From assembly GCF_028745515.1 (NCBI RefSeq), contig NZ_JAQZSG010000003.1, positions 62,001-126,000 of the forward strand: DNA of 64,000 nt, read 5' to 3'. The stretch comes from Paenibacillus thermotolerans. GTDB taxonomy: Bacteria; Bacillota; Bacilli; Paenibacillales; YIM-B00363. Of this stretch, positions 18,512-26,564 are shown one piece after another; position 1 is the first letter of the stretch, and every line of letters starts with the position of its first letter. The notes beneath the pieces were generated by a model that saw only the letters and a program-made list of their open reading frames with translations, had not been told where the DNA came from and made no database searches. The position numbers and the translations under genes were made by a program.

Positions 18512-19681
18512 CTATACGACGCGATACAAATGCTTGTTTTTGCCGAACGTCTTTTCATACGCATACAGCAGCGAGTTGTACAGCTTCAGCTGATCCAGCG
18601 CATGCAGCTTCGTCGACAGCAGCCGCAGCTCTTCCTCGATAATGTCCTGCAGGAACGTGTCGCCGCTTCGGTCCCGATCATCTCTCGCGGCACGGCAGAA
18701 GGCGGATATTCCTTCCTCTCCGTTCCGAATCAGGCTCATCGCGCTGGCATAAACGACGCGTTGATCGCGGTCCTCCAGCCCCTTCTGCAGCTCAGGCAAG
18801 TAGAACGTATTGTTCAGCTCCGACAACGCTTGAACGGTCATCAGGCGAACGTCCGCGTTCGGATGCCCGATCAACCGGCTTACGACGTTCCTCGGCAATA
18901 TTGCGGACGATTTCAAATAAATTTGTATTGCTTTTCTTTGGATATCTTCCAAGCTTGAATCCATTAACCGGTAAACGGCCGCCGCGATTTTCGGGCTATT
19001 GTACTCTTTGAGTCCGGCGAGCCCGATTCGGATGATCCCAGGCTGATCGTCTTGAATGAAATCGGCGAACAGCGCCGCCTGATTGACGGGAGCTTCTTCG
19101 ATCATGTCCGCGATCAACTCGGGAAAGCTTGTGTTATGCGCCAGCATGATTCTTACCATTTCCTTCACGTCTTTGACGTTTCGTGCGCATTTGGCGATCG
19201 CGCGCGCGACGACAAAGAGGGACGAATCCAGCGGGTGGCGGCGGAGCAGCTCCAGCAAAGCCGGTACGGCTTGGCGCACTCTCATGCAGCCCAGATGGTA
19301 TGCCGCATCGATTTTCGCGCGGTAAGATTTGCCGTTCAGCTTTTCAATATGGGCTTCTATGAAGCCCAGCCTTCCGCACAGCTCGATCAGCTTGTCCCGA
19401 TGAACCCCCGCGAACGATTCGATCATATCGATCAGCTTCTCCTGCAGCGCCTGCTTCTCGTATGGATTCATAGAGACCGGCGGCTCCCGGAGCGGCTCGT
19501 CGCTGTCCAGATTGGCTTGAATATAAATCAAATACTCCTTGAATCTCCGATGAAACCGTTCGTACATTTTGCGCTTCCTTATATTTTTCAGCTTGATTCC
19601 GTAGATGACGACGGCAAACCCGATATTGACCGCAATCAAAACATACAAGAAATAGATAGCTGTGTTCATAAGCGTAAACAC
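18512..19681 (-). CDS. Membrane-anchored HEAT-repeat protein
   Basis: 389 residues: one N-terminal membrane helix (about 6-28), a basic stretch, then helical repeats from about 115 to 335 with typical HEAT signatures (HPNADVRLMTVQALSEL, DRDQRVVYASAMSLIRNGE). HEAT solenoids are protein-binding scaffolds. The likely start is GTG 19681 with AAAGGAG nine bases upstream; the ATG 12 bases later is too far from it. Located just before the GT2 gene (25-base gap), it may be an accessory subunit that tethers regulators or couples the synthase to the envelope. No catalytic motif was seen. Confidence 0.82.
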   Translation of the reverse strand: MFTLMNTAIYFLYVLIAVNIGFAVVIYGIKLKNIRKRKMYERFHRRFKEYLIYIQANLDSDEPLREPPVSMNPYEKQALQEKLIDMIESFAGVHRDKLIELCGRLGFIEAHIEKLNGKSYRAKIDAAYHLGCMRVRQAVPALLELLRRHPLDSSLFVVARAIAKCARNVKDVKEMVRIMLAHNTSFPELIADMIEEAPVNQAALFADFIQDDQPGIIRIGLAGLKEYNSPKIAAAVYRLMDSSLEDIQRKAIQIYLKSSAILPRNVVSRLIGHPNADVRLMTVQALSELNNTFYLPELQKGLEDRDQRVVYASAMSLIRNGEEGISAFCRAARDDRDRSGDTFLQDIIEEELRLLSTKLHALDQLKLYNSLLYAYEKTFGKNKHLYRVV

Positions 19682-19720
19682 ATGATTGGGCTCCTTTCGC
19701 TGCTTCGATTGTTTTAAATA

Positions 19721-21937
19721 TTATTCGGAATCTATTTCTTGCATCGCTTTCCGCATCGTGTAATAGCTTTGTTTAGGGCGTTCCACATAGTTCACATCGA
19801 CATCTTCCCAGCCCTCCCACGTATAAAGAGGAAGCTTTGATACGGGATACGGCCCGTCCCCCGCAACGTCCAGTCCGGTAACGCTGCCCGATGCTTTGTC
19901 TACGATCCATGGAACGAATCGAATCCCTTCCACGATGCTCCTCTGAAGCTTCCTTTGCTTCGGCTTTTCATAATTGATCGCAGATAACGAGCTTGGATCG
20001 CTGAACCCGAGCAGCATCCATGGAATTCGCATTTCCAGCACGCTGCCGCTCGCCTGCCACGTCGCTTTGGAGTTGTACTCCGGATTCGACGGATCGCTGA
20101 AGCCTCTTTGCAGCGTTCCGACCTCGATATCGGTGAACGGATGGTCGAATCGGGAGTCGGGATACCCTAATTCATAGTTCACGACCAGCTTCCAAGGATG
20201 AAATATTCCCGAATCGTCCGAGAACGCCTCAGGGTCGATCGGGGCCATTCCGGCTTCGCTGTATAAACGACTATGAAAGTCGTAATTGGAAGCGATTGTG
20301 ATGCGCCCTTCCTGCTCGTTCGACAATTCCACCAGCGTTTCCAAGCCTTCGTCCAGCGTCTTTCCGTGGAGCTCCGGCGCATGCCGGTTCCCGCCCCGCA
20401 ATGTGTCCGTTCCGATATATATCGATTGCTGCGACGGATCGAACGGCTTCGATAATTTCATGAATAAGTACAAGTACCCCTCGTCATGGGTGACGGTAAT
20501 TTCTTCAAACCCGTCTGCATGCATGTCCAGCTTTTTCTTATCGGTCAGCCGATCCCAATCGGAAGCATCTCCGTCGATCAGGATTTTGCCGTCCTTGCTT
20601 GGGAACATTCCCAGTACGCCGAAGAACGATTCGTTCGTAAGCGCGTTATACCAATACGCTCTGCGGTCCGGCACGTCATACTGCATCGTGTTCCACGTCT
20701 TCTTAAACCATTCGTCCTGCCATGTGAACAAGATGGCGCCGGAATAACCCGCTTGATGAATTTGCCGGAACAGCTCCGCGTCGATTTCCCCTTGGCGCTT
20801 CTCGTCATGACCTCCCTGATTTCGTCCTAAAAGTCCGGTATGCGCGACCCCGATCGACGCCGGAACGCCGTACTCGGTAATCATGATCGGCAGCTCGGCG
20901 TGGTACTCTTTTAACCGATGTAAGTACGTCTTATAGCTGTCCGCCTCTCCGCCTTCGCCCGTCATCGTTTGGAAGCTTTTATCGAAGGTGAAAAAGTCCG
21001 GATAATACGGATACACGTGATACGAAGCGAAATAACCCGCCTCCCAATGAACCGGCTCCAGCTTCAGCGGATCGACGCTTACCAAATCCTCTTCAACTAA
21101 CGGCTCGCCCGGGTGCTCAAGCGGATCCGTCGTAACCCAGTTGGAGAAGGCGATCGGATGCTGCCAGCCTTGCTCCAGCTCCGATTGCGCCGCAGTATCC
21201 AGCATCTTGGCCAGCCATTTCTCAAACGCGCTTGCTCCGGGTTTGCTTCGAAAATGGGCGCCGTTATAGTCCGGAGCGTCCGCATGCTTCTTGTTGGTCC
21301 GATCCACCATCTTTGGATCCCATTCCGTTCCCACGATCCATCCCATCAGATAGGGACCTGCATTGAATATATAATTGCCGCTCGCTTTACCGGAATTCGG
21401 TTCCGCTTCGAGCTTCGCCTCGCCGTAGACGGCGGACACCGCATCTTTGATCTCCTGTTCGAAACGAGCGGTAATTTCCGGGTCGTACGCATCCTGCCCT
21501 TCGATCAATTGCTCCTCGGGGCTCCAGATGCCTTGAATGAAAAACAACGGATCATCCGGATGCTTGGCGTTAAATGCAACCAATGCTTCGTAAAACTCCG
21601 GCTTCAATATGGTATATACCCGGATTACGTTAGCGCCCATCTCCCGGATCATCCCGAACCATCTCAAATAATCGGCTTTGGTAACGGCCAGTTCGCCCGG
21701 AAAATGTCCCGGAACGGTGGCGCCCATATTAACCCCTTTTGCAAAATAAGGCTTCCACGCTTGATCGTCGTATACTTCCATGTTTGCGCCCGCGGCTCTG
21801 AATTTGACATGTGTTCCTTCCGAAGTTTTCGCGCTTTCTACCTTTGCCGACACGGGCCATAGAAAATATGCGGCAGCCGACACGCCGACAACGATGATGA
21901 GGCCGAGATTGACGAGTTTTTTCGACGTTCTATGCAT
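19721..21937 (-). CDS. Membrane-anchored GH5/GH2-like glycosidase with C-terminal CBM9/DOMON-like domain
   Basis: About 738 residues. One signal-anchor helix (about 6-28), then a clan-A-like barrel (about 50-430): KGVNMGATVPG near the start, WIVGTEWDP as candidate acid/base region and PIMITEYGVPAS with Glu as candidate nucleophile, then FTWQDEWFKKTWN. The C-terminal 300 residues start with ILIDGDASDWD, the usual opening of CBM9/DOMON-like carbohydrate-binding modules. ATG 21937 has a perfect GGAGGT six bases upstream. First gene of the nine-gene operon. Depending on the polymer it may trim, transglycosylate or anchor it; the exact family needs comparison. Confidence 0.8.
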   Translation of the reverse strand: MHRTSKKLVNLGLIIVVGVSAAAYFLWPVSAKVESAKTSEGTHVKFRAAGANMEVYDDQAWKPYFAKGVNMGATVPGHFPGELAVTKADYLRWFGMIREMGANVIRVYTILKPEFYEALVAFNAKHPDDPLFFIQGIWSPEEQLIEGQDAYDPEITARFEQEIKDAVSAVYGEAKLEAEPNSGKASGNYIFNAGPYLMGWIVGTEWDPKMVDRTNKKHADAPDYNGAHFRSKPGASAFEKWLAKMLDTAAQSELEQGWQHPIAFSNWVTTDPLEHPGEPLVEEDLVSVDPLKLEPVHWEAGYFASYHVYPYYPDFFTFDKSFQTMTGEGGEADSYKTYLHRLKEYHAELPIMITEYGVPASIGVAHTGLLGRNQGGHDEKRQGEIDAELFRQIHQAGYSGAILFTWQDEWFKKTWNTMQYDVPDRRAYWYNALTNESFFGVLGMFPSKDGKILIDGDASDWDRLTDKKKLDMHADGFEEITVTHDEGYLYLFMKLSKPFDPSQQSIYIGTDTLRGGNRHAPELHGKTLDEGLETLVELSNEQEGRITIASNYDFHSRLYSEAGMAPIDPEAFSDDSGIFHPWKLVVNYELGYPDSRFDHPFTDIEVGTLQRGFSDPSNPEYNSKATWQASGSVLEMRIPWMLLGFSDPSSLSAINYEKPKQRKLQRSIVEGIRFVPWIVDKASGSVTGLDVAGDGPYPVSKLPLYTWEGWEDVDVNYVERPKQSYYTMRKAMQEIDSE

Positions 21938-22083
21938 CCTTTTACCTCCGTTTTCTATCAATCCGTATTTTGCAGGAGGCTGAATTGGAAAGTCCTTGCT
22001 GTCATTTTAAGAGATATATTGTCGGTTTGTCTGTTTCCTAACTATTAAATAATGTAACCGTTTAAAGATTATTGTTATCGAAG

Positions 22084-22099
22084 TATGAACATTATGAAC
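22084..22099. promoter_or_regulatory. Direct repeat TATGAAC upstream of exopolysaccharide operon
   Basis: TATGAAC occurs at 22084-22090 and 22093-22099, a nine-base period, about 150 bases before the first gene of the operon and just past the terminator of the LuxR-type regulator. It is a candidate activator or promoter element. No clear sigma-A pair was identified, so the promoter remains unplaced. Confidence 0.3.
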
Positions 22100-22162
22100 G
22101 TTTCTGATAAATTGTTAGAAAAGTGTGAAAACAGTGTCGAATGAATATAAAAACTAGAGCGT

Positions 22163-22195
22163 AAAAAAGAAAAAAGCGCCCTGTACAAAGGCGCT
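22163..22195 (-). terminator. Terminator of the MHYT-LuxR gene
   Basis: AGCGCC (22175-22180) and GGCGCT (22190-22195) form a hairpin that, on the minus strand, is followed by TTTTTTCTTTTTT. It lies 13 bases after the stop of the regulator and separates it from the exopolysaccharide operon. Confidence 0.9.
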
Positions 22196-22208
22196 GAAAT
22201 GCCGGCGG

Positions 22209-25200
22209 TTATTGGTCCGCGGCACTGCCGAAAAACCCGATGACTTGCATTCGATCGTAAATGTCCAATTTGTTAAAAATATTCGCAATATGGTTTTTTA
22301 CCGTATTTTCGCTGATGGACAGCTCGGCGGCAATTTCCTTGTTCGTTTTGCCGACTCCTACGAGATTGAATACTTCTTGCTCTCTCCTCGTTAATTTATC
22401 CAGACGCGGCGAAACCGGCTGCTTCTCCGTCGAACCCGCCGGTATATCGGGTAAAACGACTTTGGCCATTTCCAACCGGGCATGGTGGTACAACAGCAGC
22501 TGTCCTCCGACCTCTTCAATATTGATCCGGCTGATCGCCAGCTCCAGCGGAAATTGGGGTCCGGGGGACGACCAATCCGTTTGTGACCGCACGCTGTCGT
22601 CCATCGAGTCGAAATAAAACAAGGTGGTTACATTCCCCTTTTCCCTCTCGATGTCGATGACGAGCTTGCCGGGATGCGCGCCGATCATTCGCTGAACAAT
22701 GGTGCTGAAAGCAAATTCAAGCTTCTCCCGTTCGCCGAGCAGCCAAAGATTCACATCGTTCGCACGCAATACGATTCTTTGTTCCGAACCGTCGATCGAA
22801 GAGATCATGTTCTCGAGAATGCTCGTCAGCTCGCATCGTTTGGGAATAAGGGCCAAATTTTGCGCTGTAGACGCCTCGCTCATAAACAGTTTTGGCGATC
22901 CTTCGGTCGGATACAACTCGTCATATTTTAAACAAAATCCGACGATCTCGGCGATTTTGCCGCTTTTTCGAATCGGCCTCAGCGAGATGATATAAATCCC
23001 GCCGGCAATCTCAATGTAAAATGCGGCCCGCTCCTTTCCGTTCCACACCTCCTCATAATATCGAACATACGGCTCGAAAGAACTCATGCTTGGCTCCTGC
23101 TGCAAGAAGCTGTGCCATTCGCTGCCTACGATCTCCTCATAACGATAGCCGAGACGGTTCAATAAACTGCCTCTGACCATCGTATAAATAAAACGGTCTC
23201 CTGCCTTTTTTAATTTAAATAATAACCCGTTCTGTTGCTGGACCACCTCTTCCAGGTCGGCTGCCAGCCGCGCCAGTTCTTCCTGCATCTGCTTTTCTTC
23301 CGTTATGTCATGAGCGACGCCGTGGACGCCGACAATTTGCCCGTCCACAATAATCGGTAAATTGGTTATGGAAAGATATACGGGATGGCCGTTTTTGTGC
23401 CGCACCGTGCTTTCATAGGATTGGGGGAACCCCAATGCGGCCAGTTGAAAGTGCTCCCGCGTTCTAGCCTGTTCTTCCTCCATCACCATAATATCAAACG
23501 GTTTGTTGACGATCTCTTGCAGCTCGTAGCCTGTGACGCGTACTACCGCTTCATTCCCGTCAATAAAATGCCCTTCCTTATCGAATGAGAAAACGGCCGC
23601 CGGATGATAAGTGAACAATGAGCGGTATCTTTGCTCGCTTTCCTCCCGGAGCCGCTGGGCGAGCTTCTTTGCGGTAATGTCTTTGGCGACGATCAGGTAG
23701 CTTTCCTGTCCGCATTCCGTCTCTTTGAGCGGATTAATGCTTGCGTACATAGTAAGCGTCTCGCCGCTCCGGTTGCCGATCCTAAACTCGATCGTAAGCT
23801 CTTTGCCTATGCTCTTGACCGTTGAAATCGTATCCTGTACAGGAACGATATCCTGAACATCGATGTATCTCCACAAGTGCCCGCCAACCATCTCCTCCGG
23901 CTGTATGCCCAGAAGCCTGCCGTTTGACGGCGACGCATAATGAATCAGCCCGGTATCGTCAACGAGCCATATTAAATTTGAAATATTGCTGACGATCAAA
24001 TTGAACTTTTCTTCGTTTTTTTGTTCGATCGCTTGTTTTTGACGCTTATATTCAATGCAAAGAGCCGTCAAATGCACCATTTTCTCAAGAACTTTCAAGT
24101 CGTAGGAAGAAGGCTCCCGGCAATGATCGAAATAGATCGCAAAGGTTCCCGCAACGGTGCCGTCAGCTCTATTGATCGGCGCAGAGAAGCAAGCCAGCAG
24201 CTGATATTTCAGAGCGATCGGCCGATACTTCTCCCAAAGCGGGCTCGTGGATATGTCCGATACGATAACGGTTTCATTGCGATAAGCCGCGGTTCCGCAT
24301 GAGCCTTCGTTTTCTCCGACCCGCAAACCGTCCGTCGCTTCGAGATATTGTTGCGGAAATCCTTTGGATGAGCCGTGCCGCAAAACTTGTTTCGACTCAT
24401 CCAGCAGAAGAATCGCGCATTTCGAGCCTCTCAGCTGCTCTTCGACATTGGCGGATATGCTCTCCAGCACATCGGGCAGCGGCGCGTCTCTCGCAATGAG
24501 CTCAAGCACCGACTTTTCCTTGAGCAGCAGCGACTCCAAGCGTTTATTGACCGTGATGTCTTTCAAATAGACGACGCTTCTTCGAAATGCTTCCAGCTTA
24601 TACGGGAAAATAAGCTGGTTCACCGTTTTCTCGCCGTTCTTAGTGACGATTACGATCTCCAGGTTATTCGAATCGTGATCGCCGGCACTTAATCGGTCCA
24701 GCACTTGTTTAACGACATCGACCTGCTCTTCCGCCGTAATATCTAACAGCGACTTTGCTTGAAGCTCCTCCTTGGAATAGCCCAGCCGCTTCGACGCGGC
24801 ACGGTTCGCCCCCGTAATCATGTATCTTTCATCATCCGTATTTATGATGAAAATACAGTCGTCCGTCTGCTCGAAAAAATCGAACATCATCGTTTTCATT
24901 TCAGACAAATGTTTCATTTGCATCAGCAATCGTTTGTTAATAACCAGAAGAAAGATGACGATGATAGACATAAGCATGGTGCCCCATCCGATGAACATGG
25001 CCATACTGTAATAATTCCATGACGAATGTGCGTCATACTTCGGAATATTCACTGTAGTCGCCAGCATGGCGCCGTAATGCAGAACGAAAATCGAGCCTCC
25101 GAACAGTAACATCGTCAACAAATCGGACGCTTTCTTTTTTGCGTAGAAGAACGCGTCAAATGCGATAAAGGTCATTCCGAAGCATAATAGAAAGGCAACC

Positions 25201-25628
25201 GACAGCAAGCCGAAATGATAATGAAGGCTCCCTTCCATCTCCAACGCAGACATGCCGGTAAAGTGCATTCCGCAAATCCCGACGGACAACACCAGTGAAC
25301 TTACGCCAACGGCAACTCTGCCGATCTTGTCTGGGTTCATTCCATGAAAAGCAATGTACGTCGATAACATAGGCGTTAATAATGAAACGATGATCATGGC
25401 CGGATTGTAATTGACGATCATTCCTCCGACATGAGAGCCGATCATGCCGATATAGTGTACGGACGAAATACCGATGCCCATAACGGCGCTAAATACGACG
25501 ATCCATTTGTTGCGTGAGGAATCGTGAATCTGATGGATGAAGCGCAGAAGCCTGACTCCGGTGTATGCAGAAAGAAAAGAAACGGCAAGCGATAGAACAA
25601 CTAAATGAGTGTCATAAGTAAAAGCCAT
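22209..25628 (-). CDS. Membrane MHYT sensor with PAS/GAF domains and C-terminal LuxR HTH
   Basis: 1139 residues. N-terminal MHYT domain (about 1-235) with several membrane helices and three His-aromatic motifs (SVHYIGM, GMHFTGM, VLHYGAM), proposed to bind copper and sense O2, CO or NO in this family. Then PAS (about 250-370), GAF (about 385-535), two clear PAS domains (about 545-665 and 670-800), a weaker PAS-like region, a C-terminal module around 930-1065 of uncertain type, and a GerE/LuxR HTH (LTRREQEVFNLV ... ELSISENTVKNHI) in the last 65 residues. No histidine kinase motifs were seen. It therefore looks like a one-component transcription factor that acts from the membrane. Same strand and directly upstream of the exopolysaccharide operon, a plausible target. 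Confidence 0.85.
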   Translation of the reverse strand: MAFTYDTHLVVLSLAVSFLSAYTGVRLLRFIHQIHDSSRNKWIVVFSAVMGIGISSVHYIGMIGSHVGGMIVNYNPAMIIVSLLTPMLSTYIAFHGMNPDKIGRVAVGVSSLVLSVGICGMHFTGMSALEMEGSLHYHFGLLSVAFLLCFGMTFIAFDAFFYAKKKASDLLTMLLFGGSIFVLHYGAMLATTVNIPKYDAHSSWNYYSMAMFIGWGTMLMSIIVIFLLVINKRLLMQMKHLSEMKTMMFDFFEQTDDCIFIINTDDERYMITGANRAASKRLGYSKEELQAKSLLDITAEEQVDVVKQVLDRLSAGDHDSNNLEIVIVTKNGEKTVNQLIFPYKLEAFRRSVVYLKDITVNKRLESLLLKEKSVLELIARDAPLPDVLESISANVEEQLRGSKCAILLLDESKQVLRHGSSKGFPQQYLEATDGLRVGENEGSCGTAAYRNETVIVSDISTSPLWEKYRPIALKYQLLACFSAPINRADGTVAGTFAIYFDHCREPSSYDLKVLEKMVHLTALCIEYKRQKQAIEQKNEEKFNLIVSNISNLIWLVDDTGLIHYASPSNGRLLGIQPEEMVGGHLWRYIDVQDIVPVQDTISTVKSIGKELTIEFRIGNRSGETLTMYASINPLKETECGQESYLIVAKDITAKKLAQRLREESEQRYRSLFTYHPAAVFSFDKEGHFIDGNEAVVRVTGYELQEIVNKPFDIMVMEEEQARTREHFQLAALGFPQSYESTVRHKNGHPVYLSITNLPIIVDGQIVGVHGVAHDITEEKQMQEELARLAADLEEVVQQQNGLLFKLKKAGDRFIYTMVRGSLLNRLGYRYEEIVGSEWHSFLQQEPSMSSFEPYVRYYEEVWNGKERAAFYIEIAGGIYIISLRPIRKSGKIAEIVGFCLKYDELYPTEGSPKLFMSEASTAQNLALIPKRCELTSILENMISSIDGSEQRIVLRANDVNLWLLGEREKLEFAFSTIVQRMIGAHPGKLVIDIEREKGNVTTLFYFDSMDDSVRSQTDWSSPGPQFPLELAISRINIEEVGGQLLLYHHARLEMAKVVLPDIPAGSTEKQPVSPRLDKLTRREQEVFNLVGVGKTNKEIAAELSISENTVKNHIANIFNKLDIYDRMQVIGFFGSAADQ

Positions 25629-25641
25629 GAATATGGTTCAT
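25612..25641 (-). other. Nine-codon upstream ORF overlapping the MHYT gene start
   Basis: On the minus strand ATG 25641 follows GGGGAG directly and encodes MNHIHGFYL then TGA, overlapping the first 17 bases of the MHYT gene in another frame. The MHYT start has no better-placed ribosome site of its own (the G-rich site is about 14 bases away). A leader peptide or translational coupling is possible; chance is also possible. Confidence 0.3.
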
Positions 25642-25761
25642 CTCCCCTCTCCTTCTTTCCTCTTCTCATTCTCCCCCCCACTTGTTATGTATATATTTCA
25701 AATTTTCCCGCAATGCCTGACGTTTTTTGTTAATAACGCGGGCGACGGCCGCATAATGTGG

Positions 25762-25839
25762 TTACTAGTCAGAAATTTAACGTTACTAACTAATAAGACT
25801 GGCCGCTGAAAAGCACATAGTCCCTCTATATTACTAGTC
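25762..25839. repeat. Repeat TTACTAGTC in divergent intergenic region
   Basis: TTACTAGTC occurs at 25762-25770 and 25831-25839 (69 bases apart), with a partial copy TTACTAACT between them. The region separates the divergent MHYT and replication-relaxation-type genes (231 bases). It could hold operators for either gene. Function unproven. Confidence 0.3.
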
Positions 25840-25859
25840 CGTTCGGGGGGAAAAGCCCA

Positions 25860-26564
25860 ATGCTTCAAATATTGACCGATCGTGACGCCGGCATTTTGAG
25901 CACGCTGGCTCACATACGATTTATGACCACTTCGCAAATTCACCTAGTCCATGGCTATGACGGAACGTATGGTATAAAAGTAACCAGAAGAAAGCTTTGC
26001 GATTTGGAGGCGAAGGGCTGGATCCGTTCCTGGCAGCCCAGCAAGTATGACCAAAAAATTTATTATTTAACGAAGGCGGGCGCCAGAGAAATCGAGTACC
26101 GGCTTGGCTGCGACGATATTCAGACGTACCGGAAGAACGAAAAAACGCTGCATCAAATTTTTGTGTCGGAAGTATATGCCAGACTGAAAACCGCCGCGAT
26201 CGGGACGCTTTGCAATTTCCGATTGAACAAAAAGGTTTACCAATGTATTCCCGACGCTTATGCGGTGTACCTGCTGAACGGGGAAAGCCTTCCTATTGAA
26301 ATATTTCTGGAGGTCGACCGGGAAACGGAGAGCATGGCATACATTAAAGAAACGAAGATGGAGCATTACCTTAGGCTGTATTCCGAGCATTATTCGGAAC
26401 ACCGGCCGATCATCTTATTTTTGACGATTACCGAGCATCGAAAGAACGGCTTCGACAAGCTTGCCCGAAGCTTCAATGTGCCCGCGGTCGTTCATACGCT
26501 CGACGAATTTATTTGCGACCCGTCCATCATATTTCAAGGGACTCGCGTTCAGCGAATCCCTTGA
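25860..26564 (+). CDS. Replication-relaxation family-like protein (winged-helix N-terminus)
   Basis: 234 residues. The N-terminus (LTDRDAGILSTLAHIRFMTTSQI ... TRRKLCDLEAKGWIRSW ... YYLTKAGAREI) is a winged helix of the kind seen in replication-relaxation proteins, and the rest (IPDAYAVYLLNGESLPIEIFLEVDRETES) resembles the PD-(D/E)XK-like half of that family. Relatives usually occur on plasmids and integrative elements with Rep or relaxase genes; none are present here. A G-run lies ten bases before the ATG. Its 3' end overlaps the convergent GT2 gene by 16 bases. It may be a mobile-element remnant or a domesticated regulator. Confidence 0.7.
   Translation: MLQILTDRDAGILSTLAHIRFMTTSQIHLVHGYDGTYGIKVTRRKLCDLEAKGWIRSWQPSKYDQKIYYLTKAGAREIEYRLGCDDIQTYRKNEKTLHQIFVSEVYARLKTAAIGTLCNFRLNKKVYQCIPDAYAVYLLNGESLPIEIFLEVDRETESMAYIKETKMEHYLRLYSEHYSEHRPIILFLTITEHRKNGFDKLARSFNVPAVVHTLDEFICDPSIIFQGTRVQRIP

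Noticed and set aside
22209-25628. Hybrid sensor histidine kinase
   Set aside because: No H-box or G-box kinase motifs were found; the chain ends in a LuxR HTH instead.
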